A stretch of DNA of 43,437 nucleotides from an uncultured Eubacteriales bacterium. Its GTDB lineage: Bacteria; Bacillota; Clostridia; Oscillospirales; CAG-272. Every line of letters begins with the position of its first letter. Positions within the stretch are counted from its first letter, which is position 1. The DNA lies in contig CABUHS010000024.1 of the NCBI GenBank assembly GCA_902491535.1, positions 1-43,437 on the forward strand, in the 5' to 3' direction. This document shows positions 15,282-22,256 of the stretch, piece by piece. Both the position numbers and the translations under genes were made by a program. The notes beneath the pieces were generated by a model that did no database searches, was not told where the DNA came from, and saw nothing but the letters and a program-made list of their open reading frames with translations.

Positions 15282-16225
15282 GCTTCTTCACCTTCTTTCT
15301 CATCTTCATTGGAAAAAGAAAAATCCGCACGAAAGTGCGGATCATTGCCACCGGCGGCTCGCCGGTCATCGTTCCAATCCTTATGGATCGGTACGAGGAT
15401 TTCGAATTGTATGCCTTTTTCGGAGAGCTTGCTGCCGATTCGATGTGCCGCCGCCTGACCGGGTTCATCATTGTCGAGACACAAATATACATGTCCTATA
15501 TTCGGATTATCCTTTATCATCTGCCACAGTACATAATCTGACACACCACAGCAGGCGGCATAGCTATGGTTTTTCCAATTCTCTTTGTGCATGGATATAA
15601 ACGAAAGCATATCTATCGGCGCTTCGAACAAACAGATGTATCTGCTTGTTCCTGTCCAGTGGAAACTGTATCTCGGATCGCAGCTATCCACATTACCTTT
15701 GAATGTGCTTGCCTGTCCCGTTCCGCGCTGATGGGCATGACGCGGCATGCCTGACTGATCCCTTCCGACAAATACAGCATTGTGATACGGAGCTGATTCA
15801 TAGAGAATTCCTTTCTGCACAAAAGAATTCAGCACATCGCTGTCAATACCTCTGTGCTTTACGAGATACGCATACACCCTGTGCATCGTATCATTTTTCG
15901 GCGGCAGTTCAAAAGGTTTTGATTCTTTGATAATTGGCGGCGATGTAATCAGTGTACCACCGCTTCCTCCGAGCAGATATTCAACAGCTTCGGGGTATGA
16001 CTTGCCCATAAACCTGCGAACAAAACTGATAGCATCACCGCCTTGTCGGTCATATTGATGAAACCACAGGTTTCCGCGGATCGTGACCTTTGCCGATCCG
16101 TCCTTCCACTCGTATTCCTTGCCGGAGCGTTTCAGCGTTTCGCCCTGCGATTGTAACAGAGACACAAGGTCTGTTTGACGAGCCTGTTCTTTCTGCTCGT
16201 CTGTAAAATGAATGTAAGTTGACAT
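15260..16225 (-). CDS. DUF3991/TOPRIM-domain protein (primase-like)
   Basis: 321 residues. The N-terminal part looks like a degenerate CHC2-type domain (TDLVSLLQSQGETLKRSGKE, then GNLWFHQYDRQGGDAISFVR). DUF3991 follows in the middle (HAHQRGTGQASTFKGNVDSC, FHWTGTSRYICLFEAPIDML) and TOPRIM motifs close it (FEAPIDMLSF, VYLCLDNDEPG with DxDxxG-like acidic residues). Homologues in ICEs and mobilisable plasmids are thought to prime the transferred strand. It heads the VirD4 operon, with an upstream gap of about 147 bp shared with a divergent gene. Confidence 0.87.
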   Translation of the reverse strand: MSTYIHFTDEQKEQARQTDLVSLLQSQGETLKRSGKEYEWKDGSAKVTIRGNLWFHQYDRQGGDAISFVRRFMGKSYPEAVEYLLGGSGGTLITSPPIIKESKPFELPPKNDTMHRVYAYLVKHRGIDSDVLNSFVQKGILYESAPYHNAVFVGRDQSGMPRHAHQRGTGQASTFKGNVDSCDPRYSFHWTGTSRYICLFEAPIDMLSFISMHKENWKNHSYAACCGVSDYVLWQMIKDNPNIGHVYLCLDNDEPGQAAAHRIGSKLSEKGIQFEILVPIHKDWNDDRRAAGGNDPHFRADFSFSNEDEKEGEEACQALVL

Positions 16226-16372
16226 GGAGATTCCTCCCTTTGTAAATCGTATAAACTATATCTTATAATGATGTATCCTTGTATTATAATATTTCTGATT
16301 AAACTCAGCTATCTTACAACTTGACATTTAAAATAATGTATGTTATTATCAAAAACGAGGAGGGACGTTCTT

Positions 16373-17038
16373 ATGGATAAAGCATTTGACAAACTTGGAC
16401 TGTATGATTTTATGGGCATCTGGGGACCGGGTGTAATATTTTGTGTTTACTTTTCTTTTACGTTTAATAATATCACTGCATCCATCTTTGAACGGCTATC
16501 CATAAATGAAACTGTAGAATGTATTCTGATATACGTAGGAGTTGCCTATTTTATCGGTGTGGTTTTGCATGAGGTTGGAAAGAAATTTGCTGATACTTTC
16601 CCATATTTTTTTGATTTCAGAAGATACAGTCGTTTGGAAACATTAAAGTTAAAGAAGAAAAATAAATGCTTTTTTACACCAAGATCGCTGCAATATAGAT
16701 ATGTTCAAATACTTACAGAATGCAAAGCTTTGCCGACAGTAAGTTTTGATGAAGCATATTCTTTAATTAAGTTTACAAAAGATATTGACTGTCGAAGAGT
16801 TAATGTCTATCACTCTGTATATGGTTTATCGAGAGGTATTACAGTTGGATTGTTTTTTCACCTTATCTTAACAGTTATAGATTGTATCTATTTGAGAAAA
16901 CTAAATTATTTAGTTTTTGTTGATAGTGTTTTAATTTATATTTTCTTTTGCAGAACTGTGCGATACTTTATTAATTGGATCATGAATGTTTATCTTCAGT
17001 ATCACATAATCAAAGAAGAAAAATTGAAACTCAAATAA
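16373..17038 (+). CDS. Membrane protein of unknown function
   Basis: 221 residues from ATG 16373, which follows a strong GAGGAGGG site; an earlier in-frame start at 16340 lacks one. Four likely transmembrane segments: GIWGPGVIFCVYFSFTF, CILIYVGVAYFIGVVLHEVG, GITVGLFFHLILTVIDCIYL and YLVFVDSVLIYIFFC. A cytoplasmic basic loop (RLETLKLKKKNKCFF) lies in between. It is the only plus-strand gene here with its own promoter region and terminator (17061-17095) and stands apart from the transfer operon, so it may be independent cargo. The pattern recalls single-gene abortive-infection or exclusion membrane proteins, but no family is recognised. Confidence 0.7.
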   Translation: MDKAFDKLGLYDFMGIWGPGVIFCVYFSFTFNNITASIFERLSINETVECILIYVGVAYFIGVVLHEVGKKFADTFPYFFDFRRYSRLETLKLKKKNKCFFTPRSLQYRYVQILTECKALPTVSFDEAYSLIKFTKDIDCRRVNVYHSVYGLSRGITVGLFFHLILTVIDCIYLRKLNYLVFVDSVLIYIFFCRTVRYFINWIMNVYLQYHIIKEEKLKLK

Positions 17039-17060
17039 CTGTCTGATTTATAAGTCTGCA

Positions 17061-17095
17061 AAAACGCCTACAGATTTTTTATCTGTAGGTGTTTT
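17061..17095. terminator. Bidirectional terminator between convergent genes
   Basis: AAAACGCCTACAGAT / ATCTGTAGGTGTTTT, 15-bp stem with one G-U pair and a 5-nt loop, T-rich on both sides. Confidence 0.85.
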
Positions 17096-17107
17096 AACTT
17101 TTTGTTT

Positions 17108-17689
17108 TTAATTTGCAGTGTTTTGTGCTGTCCGACTTAATTCCGGCATATCGCTATGAAGATAATCAATCGACGCATCGGTATTTGTCATCCACATCTG
17201 CAGTTTATCTCTCGGCAATATCACAGGCATTCGATGATGCACATCCTTCATGGAGTCATTGGCGGCGGTTGTGAGGATTACATATCTCTGTATTCCGTCA
17301 TACTCCTTACTGATTCCTGCCATATACAGCGTCTGTTCGTCGGGCAGGCGGAACAGGTATTTTCGCTTTTGTTCATCCCATTCGTAAAATCCCGTACTCG
17401 GCACAATGCATCGGCTTGTAAAGAGACTCTGACGGAATGTTTTCTTTTCCTCTGCTGTTTCCGCACGGGCGTTGATGATTACGCCGCTGCCTGTGTATTT
17501 TGGGAATCCCCATACAAGCGGCTTTGGCGTCAAGTCTGATCCGTCCGCTGTCAGTATCGGAACTGTGTTGGTCGGGAAAATCTCGCCTGTTCTTATCGGC
17601 TGATCGGGATATTGATGATTAACTTCCGCAATGATCTGCCGTATCTCCATATTGTCTTGATCGTCAAATAAAGAATACCTTCCGCACAT
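17108..17689 (-). CDS. yedK: SOS response-associated peptidase / HMCES-type abasic-site protein (YedK family)
   Basis: 193 residues from ATG 17689, chosen because the family needs Cys2 directly after the initiator Met (M-C-G-R-Y). Family motifs: CGRYSLF, FPTNTVPIL, PLVWGFP, INARAETA(E), RCIVPSTGFYEW, then the VHHRMPVIL block with the active-site His. YedK/HMCES crosslinks covalently through Cys2 to abasic sites in single-stranded DNA and protects them from cleavage. Conjugation passes through single-stranded DNA, so a copy on the element makes sense. It overlaps the preceding small gene by 1 bp (TAATG). Confidence 0.93.
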   Translation of the reverse strand: MCGRYSLFDDQDNMEIRQIIAEVNHQYPDQPIRTGEIFPTNTVPILTADGSDLTPKPLVWGFPKYTGSGVIINARAETAEEKKTFRQSLFTSRCIVPSTGFYEWDEQKRKYLFRLPDEQTLYMAGISKEYDGIQRYVILTTAANDSMKDVHHRMPVILPRDKLQMWMTNTDASIDYLHSDMPELSRTAQNTAN

Positions 17690-17928
17690 TATTCCTTTGC
17701 CTCCACAAACCATCTCGGTTCTTCATAAAATAGATAGCTTTGTTTGCCGTTTATTTTCACCGTATACCGTATTCCCATACCGCCTGCTTTCAAAGAAGCC
17801 GCGCGCCGTACATCCAATACACGATCTATTTCATACATTGTTCCGTCCTCCCACAAAAGGGACAGCGGTGTTATCTTTCCCTCTGTATCGAACCTTGCCG
17901 TTACTTCCACAAATACTTTTCTTGCCAT
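17689..17928 (-). CDS. Small conserved protein of the repair island
   Basis: 79 residues from ATG 17928, with GAGG 7 nt upstream; the GTG at 17934 lies inside the ribosome site. ARKVFVEVTARFDTEGKITP, DGTMYEIDRVLDVRRAASLK and GGMGIRYTVKINGKQSYLFY indicate a compact beta-rich fold. Proteins of this kind recur next to YedK/Ku genes in clostridia, from memory. No catalytic residues are evident; role unknown. First gene of the leftward repair transcript, divergent from ku. Confidence 0.75.
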   Translation of the reverse strand: MARKVFVEVTARFDTEGKITPLSLLWEDGTMYEIDRVLDVRRAASLKAGGMGIRYTVKINGKQSYLFYEEPRWFVEAKE

Positions 17929-18000
17929 ACGCACACCTCAATATAAATAGTATTCCGTTTTTCGGGTACACTATTCTGTATAAAGAAACGAGGTATTTAT
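17929..18000. promoter_or_regulatory. Divergent promoter region of the repair island
   Basis: 72 bp separate the leftward small gene/yedK pair from rightward ku. There is a TATAAA-like -10 near 17979 on the plus strand and AACGAGG as the ku ribosome site. No GAAC-N4-GTTC LexA box was seen here, in contrast to the polymerase gene. Confidence 0.45.
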
Positions 18001-18765
18001 ATGGCTGTATCACACAGAGGCGCGATTTCTTTCGGCATGGTGTATATTCCGGTGGGGCTGTATGCGGCTACACAGGACAACGATATTCATTTTAATCAGC
18101 TTTGCAAAGAGGACGGATCGAGAGTAAAATACAAAAAGGTATGTGCAAGCTGCGGGAAAGAAGTCGGTGCAGGGGACATTGTAAAAGGCTTTGAATATGA
18201 GCAGGGAAAGTTTGTTACAATGACCGATGATGATTTTGAAAAAGCGAAATCCGAAAAGGATAAAACGATACACATACTGCATTTTACCGATCTTCCAAAT
18301 ATACGTCCAATCTACTTTGACAAAACCTATCATGCGATTCCCGAACAGGGCGGGGACAAGGCTTTTGAGTTATTAAGGCGGGCGATGAAAGACGAAAATA
18401 AAATTGCTGTAGCAAAAACGGTAATGGGTACAAAAGAGAAATTACTTGCGTTGATTCCCACGGATGACGGTATTCTCATTGAAACGCTGCTCTTTGCCGA
18501 TGAGATCAAGGATGCTCCGAAGGAAGTCTCTCATCCCGAAGTAAACGATGCAGAGCTGCAGATGGCAAAGACACTTATTGGCGCTATGGTTAAAAATTTT
18601 GAGCCGGAGCAGTATAAAGACGAGTATAGGGAAAAACTGTGGGAAATTATCAACGCGAAAATTCAAGGCAAAGAAGTTGTTGCGCCGCAGGAATCGATTG
18701 TCAGTGTGATTGATCTGATGGAAGCGCTTAAACAAAGTCTTTCACAGGCTGGTGTATCACAGTGA
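18001..18765 (+). CDS. ku: Ku protein (non-homologous end joining)
   Basis: 254 residues. Bacterial Ku from the start (HRGAISFGMVYIPVGLYAAT), with a C-x2-C pair (VCASCGKEV), GFEYEQGKFVTMTDDDFEK, FDKTYHAIPEQGGDKAFELL and the C-terminal bridge region. It binds double-strand ends as a homodimer ring and recruits the ligase. Its stop overlaps the GTG start of the ligase gene, giving a coupled two-gene end-joining unit. Confidence 0.95.
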   Translation: MAVSHRGAISFGMVYIPVGLYAATQDNDIHFNQLCKEDGSRVKYKKVCASCGKEVGAGDIVKGFEYEQGKFVTMTDDDFEKAKSEKDKTIHILHFTDLPNIRPIYFDKTYHAIPEQGGDKAFELLRRAMKDENKIAVAKTVMGTKEKLLALIPTDDGILIETLLFADEIKDAPKEVSHPEVNDAELQMAKTLIGAMVKNFEPEQYKDEYREKLWEIINAKIQGKEVVAPQESIVSVIDLMEALKQSLSQAGVSQ

Positions 18766-19703
18766 GCGATTTGTTTGAACAGAAAAGCATTAAACCCATG
18801 CTAATCGGTTCTGAGGGAGAGGCATTCGATTCGCCGGATTATCTATACGAGTTAAAGTTGGACGGGGAACGCTGCATCGCCTATCTCGATCCGCAATCAG
18901 GAACAGAAATGCGGAACAAGCGAAATATTAAGATGCTGCCGAAGGTTCCGGAATTGTCCGACATTCATAAACAGGTTAACTGCCGATGTATTCTCGATGG
19001 AGAGCTTGCGGTTATTAAAAACGGCAAGCCCGATTTTTATGAGATACAGCGTCGTTCTCTTATGAGCAGTCCATTGAAAATCGAGCTTGCCTCCCGTCAG
19101 ACTCCCGCTTGCTTTACCGCCTTTGATATTCTGTATTATGAGGATCATTCCGTCTGTGATCTTCCTTTGACAGAACGAAAAGAGCTGCTCCTGAAAGCTG
19201 TTCGTGAAGAAACAGCTCGTTTGGCGGTATCAAGAGTCATTGAGAATAACGGGATCGCCTTTTATGAGCTTGCAAAGTCACAGGAACTTGAAGGGATTGT
19301 CGCAAAGCAAAAGGACAGCCGGTATTACTTTGATAAGAGAACAAAGGATTGGATCAAGTGCAAAAATCTGAAAGATGATGATTATGTTGTCTGTGGATAT
19401 CTTCCCAAGGATAACGGCATGACGAGCATTGTAATCGGACAGTATGTGGACGGAACACTGAAATACAAAGGTCATGTCACGCTCGGCGTCGGCGGCGAAG
19501 GATTCCGGAAAATACGGGAACTGCCGCGGATTTACGCGCCTTTGTTTGAGATACCTTCCGGCAATGAGGATGCTGTATGGGTACAACCTTCTCTGTGCTG
19601 TACAGTTAAATATATGGAAAAAACAGAATCCGGCAGTCTTCGCCAGCCAGTTTTCAAGGGATTGCGGGATGACAAAGCGCCGGAGGAATGTGTGGAAAAA
19701 TAA
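18762..19703 (+). CDS. ATP-dependent DNA ligase (LigD ligase-domain type)
   Basis: 313 residues, GTG start coupled to the ku stop (GTGA). Motif I ELKLDGER has the adenylated Lys at K32. Further motifs are DGELAV (III), FTAFDILY (IIIa), LEGIVAKQKDSRY (IV) and DWIKCKN (V), with an OB-fold from about 215. It matches the stand-alone ligase domain of LigD; polymerase and nuclease domains are absent from this chain. Together with Ku it makes a minimal end-joining system, and the Y-family polymerase encoded convergently could supply gap filling. Confidence 0.93.
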   Translation: MSDLFEQKSIKPMLIGSEGEAFDSPDYLYELKLDGERCIAYLDPQSGTEMRNKRNIKMLPKVPELSDIHKQVNCRCILDGELAVIKNGKPDFYEIQRRSLMSSPLKIELASRQTPACFTAFDILYYEDHSVCDLPLTERKELLLKAVREETARLAVSRVIENNGIAFYELAKSQELEGIVAKQKDSRYYFDKRTKDWIKCKNLKDDDYVVCGYLPKDNGMTSIVIGQYVDGTLKYKGHVTLGVGGEGFRKIRELPRIYAPLFEIPSGNEDAVWVQPSLCCTVKYMEKTESGSLRQPVFKGLRDDKAPEECVEK

Positions 19704-19729
19704 CCGCTCTTTTTTAAGAACGGCTATTT
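19698..19729. terminator. Imperfect hairpin between convergent ligase and polymerase genes
   Basis: AAATAACCGCTCTT / AAGAACGGCTATTT, 12 of 14 paired, overlapping the last codons of both genes. Confidence 0.5.
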
Positions 19730-20965
19730 AAAAAAGGATTCGGGATGAATCACATGATCCTCTTTGGGATTAAGTGATGAGAGCTGTTTGTCGGAGAGCA
19801 GCAGTCCGTTCTGAATCGAAAAGTGACCGAATCGGTTTCGGATGGTGTCTACTGTACTTTCCAATGTTTCCCGCTTCTGAATGTCTGAAATCTCCGGAAG
19901 CAGTGAGAGCTGCTCGTTCTCGTTCAGCGAGAGATTGCAGGCGCGGACACTGAGTGAGCGCACAGGCTTTCCCGATGTGTGATTGCGCTTATACAGTTCA
20001 AACGATTTTTCAAGCAGCGCTTTTGCAGTGCGATTGGGATAGCACAGCTTGCCCTGTCTTTCATAGCTGTGAAGCTCATTATCACGCACACCGATCTGTA
20101 CGGTATTACAAATAAAGCCGTACTCTCGCATCCGTGCGGATACGCTTTCGCACAGTACCATTAAAGTGATACGGATATCTTCATCGGTAACAAGATCGCG
20201 GGGAGCGGTCGTGCTGTTGCCGATGGACTTGATTAAGGATTTCGCACCTATATTTGATACGGGAGAAGTATCAAGACCATTTGCGAACATCCATAGCATT
20301 ACACCGTTCTGCCCGAGCAGCATTTTCAGAAAATTCTGATCTGTCTGCGCGAGATCGCCGATGGTTTGAATTCCGTATCGCTTCAGCTTGTTATGCGTTG
20401 ACCGTCCTACATAGAGAAGATCGTTCACCGACAGAGGCCATACAATTTCACGGAATCGGTCGCTTGTAATAACAGTAGTCGCATCCGGCTTTTTCATGTC
20501 GCTGCCGAGCTTGGCAAAAATTTTATTGTAACTGACTCCCACCGAAGCGGTGACGCCAAGCTCGAATTTGATTCTCTCCCGCAGTTTATCCGCAATCGCC
20601 TTTCCGTCACCGAAAAGATGCGTACTGCCGGTTACATCCAGCCAGCATTCGTCGAGACCGTAAGGTTCTACCTGATCAGTGTACTCGCTGTAAATCTCTC
20701 GCGCAATCTGCGAGTATTTCATATACAAATCATAGTGAGGAGGGACGAATACAATGTCCGGACACTTCTCTTTTGCCATCCACAAAGGATTGCCTGTCGC
20801 AACACCGCAGGCTTTGGCGGCGTAGTTTTTAGCAAGTACGATTCCATGACGGGCTTCGGGATTGCCGGAAACCGCAACCGGCTTTCCGCGAAGCGACGGA
20901 TTATATAAACACTCCACCGAAGCATAAAAGTTATTCAAATCCGAATGCAGTATGACTCTTTCCAT
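19724..20965 (-). CDS. Y-family (translesion) DNA polymerase
   Basis: 413 residues from ATG 20965 (GGAGAGG just upstream; the frame extends further back without a ribosome site). Palm motifs: ILHSDLNNFYASVECLYNPS with the first catalytic Asp and DQVEPYGLDECWLDV with the D-E pair; then TASVGVSYNKIFAKLGSDMK, helix-hairpin-helix (IQTIGDLAQTD) and the little finger domain. It lacks an obvious terminal beta-clamp peptide, though QLSLLPEI near residue 360 resembles one. DinB/UvrX-like enzymes of mobile elements copy past lesions under the SOS response. A LexA-type site sits before the gene. Confidence 0.92.
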   Translation of the reverse strand: MERVILHSDLNNFYASVECLYNPSLRGKPVAVSGNPEARHGIVLAKNYAAKACGVATGNPLWMAKEKCPDIVFVPPHYDLYMKYSQIAREIYSEYTDQVEPYGLDECWLDVTGSTHLFGDGKAIADKLRERIKFELGVTASVGVSYNKIFAKLGSDMKKPDATTVITSDRFREIVWPLSVNDLLYVGRSTHNKLKRYGIQTIGDLAQTDQNFLKMLLGQNGVMLWMFANGLDTSPVSNIGAKSLIKSIGNSTTAPRDLVTDEDIRITLMVLCESVSARMREYGFICNTVQIGVRDNELHSYERQGKLCYPNRTAKALLEKSFELYKRNHTSGKPVRSLSVRACNLSLNENEQLSLLPEISDIQKRETLESTVDTIRNRFGHFSIQNGLLLSDKQLSSLNPKEDHVIHPESFFK

Positions 20966-20985
20966 AAACCTCTCCGAAGCGTAGC

Positions 20986-21013
20986 AGAACAAATGTTTTC
21001 TATCTCTATTATA
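20986..21013 (-). promoter_or_regulatory. LexA (SOS) box and -10 of the polymerase gene
   Basis: AGAACAAATGTTTT (20986-20999) fits the Firmicute SOS box CGAACRNRYGTTYG in all but the outermost bases. A TATAAT -10 (21008-21013, minus strand) lies just upstream of it and the ATG is 20 nt downstream, the usual repressor position. Confidence 0.7.
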
Positions 21014-21095
21014 CAACATTTTACAGATGTATTCTATCGGTATATTATGGAAATATTTCATGTGCCGTTTTAAAGAATGAGCATCCAAACTGATA

Positions 21096-21129
21096 AAAAA
21101 TCGCAGTGCTGTTATATACTGCGATTTTT
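21096..21129 (-). terminator. Terminator after the DUF1016 gene
   Basis: AAAAATCGCAGT / ACTGCGATTTTT, 12-bp perfect stem, 10-nt loop, T-run on the minus side. Confidence 0.85.
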
Positions 21130-21136
21130 ATTGCTG

Positions 21137-22144
21137 TTATTTCTTAATTCGTTTCTGAATATCCTCTATCGAGGGGAGCTGTTTTCCCAAGTCCTCCGGT
21201 AAACTGCTTGTGATTTTGTACTCGCTGACTCCGATGGGTTTGCTCATATCTTTCAGTGCATATTTGGCAACGAGATCGTTCTTACTTTTGCATAACAGCA
21301 GACCGATTGAAGGATTGTCCGACTCTTTTTTCAGTATTCCGTCAACTGCGGAGAGATAAAAATTAAGCTGTCCTGCATATTCCGGCTTGAACTCACCCGT
21401 TTTCAGTTCAATCACAACATAACAGCGAAGATTGAGATTGTAAAACAACAGATCGATATAGAAGTCGTCGCCGCCGACATTTATGTGATACTGATTTCCG
21501 AGAAAAGCAAAACCCGTACCGAGTTCCAAGAGCAGCCTTGTAATATCCTGCACGAGAGCCTGCTCGATATCCCGTTCCACCATATCTTCTTTGAATGGGA
21601 TGAAGTCGAATACATACGGATCTTTCATAGTCTGCACCGCAAGTTCGCTTTGAGGCGATGCAAGGCGGTTTTCAAAGTTGGATATTTTGTCTGCGATAGC
21701 CTGTCGTTCATACAGACAGCTTTCAATTTGATGCACGAGAACATTTCTTGACCAGCCGTGTTCTATTGACTGCTTAATATACCATTTTCGCACAGTATCG
21801 TCCGATATTTTATCCATCAACACTACGTTATGTCCCCACGGAATTTGTGCAACAACCTGTTGCACAAATTCAAAATCGGAATAGACAGCTGCAAACTTTG
21901 CCATATATTTCAGATTCCTCACGGAATATCCTGTGGCATTCGGGAAGGAGATCTTAATATCAGCCGCAAGGTTATCTATAAATTTGTTTCCCCATGACTT
22001 ATGCTCATTGATCACACGGCCGATATTGTAATAAAGCATAATAAGCTCACGGTTTACACTGACCGCCGCTTTATACTGCGCTCCTTTTATCTCGTCACGA
22101 ATGCTTTCCACAATTTCCAAGTATTCATTGTTATTCATTAGCAT
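21137..22144 (-). CDS. DUF1016 / YhcG-type PDDEXK nuclease
   Basis: 335 residues, ATG 22144 after GGAGGG. The N-terminal DUF1016_N helical domain (YYNIGRVINEHKSWGNKFID, TGYSVRNLKYMAKFAAVYSD, VAQIPWGHNVVLMDKI) is followed by a PDDEXK nuclease domain (about 170-310: GDDFYIDLLFYNLNLRCYVV followed by IELK, i.e. the D-x(n)-ExK core). It is a complete YhcG-like protein with its own sigma-A promoter and terminator. Such proteins ride on mobile elements and are suspected of roles in DNA processing or defence. Standing alone between the repair island and the relaxase it may protect or process the element; the function is not established. Confidence 0.9.
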   Translation of the reverse strand: MLMNNNEYLEIVESIRDEIKGAQYKAAVSVNRELIMLYYNIGRVINEHKSWGNKFIDNLAADIKISFPNATGYSVRNLKYMAKFAAVYSDFEFVQQVVAQIPWGHNVVLMDKISDDTVRKWYIKQSIEHGWSRNVLVHQIESCLYERQAIADKISNFENRLASPQSELAVQTMKDPYVFDFIPFKEDMVERDIEQALVQDITRLLLELGTGFAFLGNQYHINVGGDDFYIDLLFYNLNLRCYVVIELKTGEFKPEYAGQLNFYLSAVDGILKKESDNPSIGLLLCKSKNDLVAKYALKDMSKPIGVSEYKITSSLPEDLGKQLPSIEDIQKRIKK

Positions 22145-22199
22145 GATTTGATCCCTCCGACCGACAGTTTAGTGTAAATTTGTAATAATTGTTTTTATC

Positions 22200-22228
22200 A
22201 GTATAGCATATGTTGCTTAAATAATCAA
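22200..22228 (-). promoter_or_regulatory. Sigma-A promoter of the DUF1016 gene
   Basis: Minus strand TTGATT (22228-22223), 17 bp, TATACT (22205-22200), 56 nt before the ATG. Confidence 0.75.
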
Positions 22229-22256
22229 GCTGTGGCAATCGATGAAAATTATCGGC

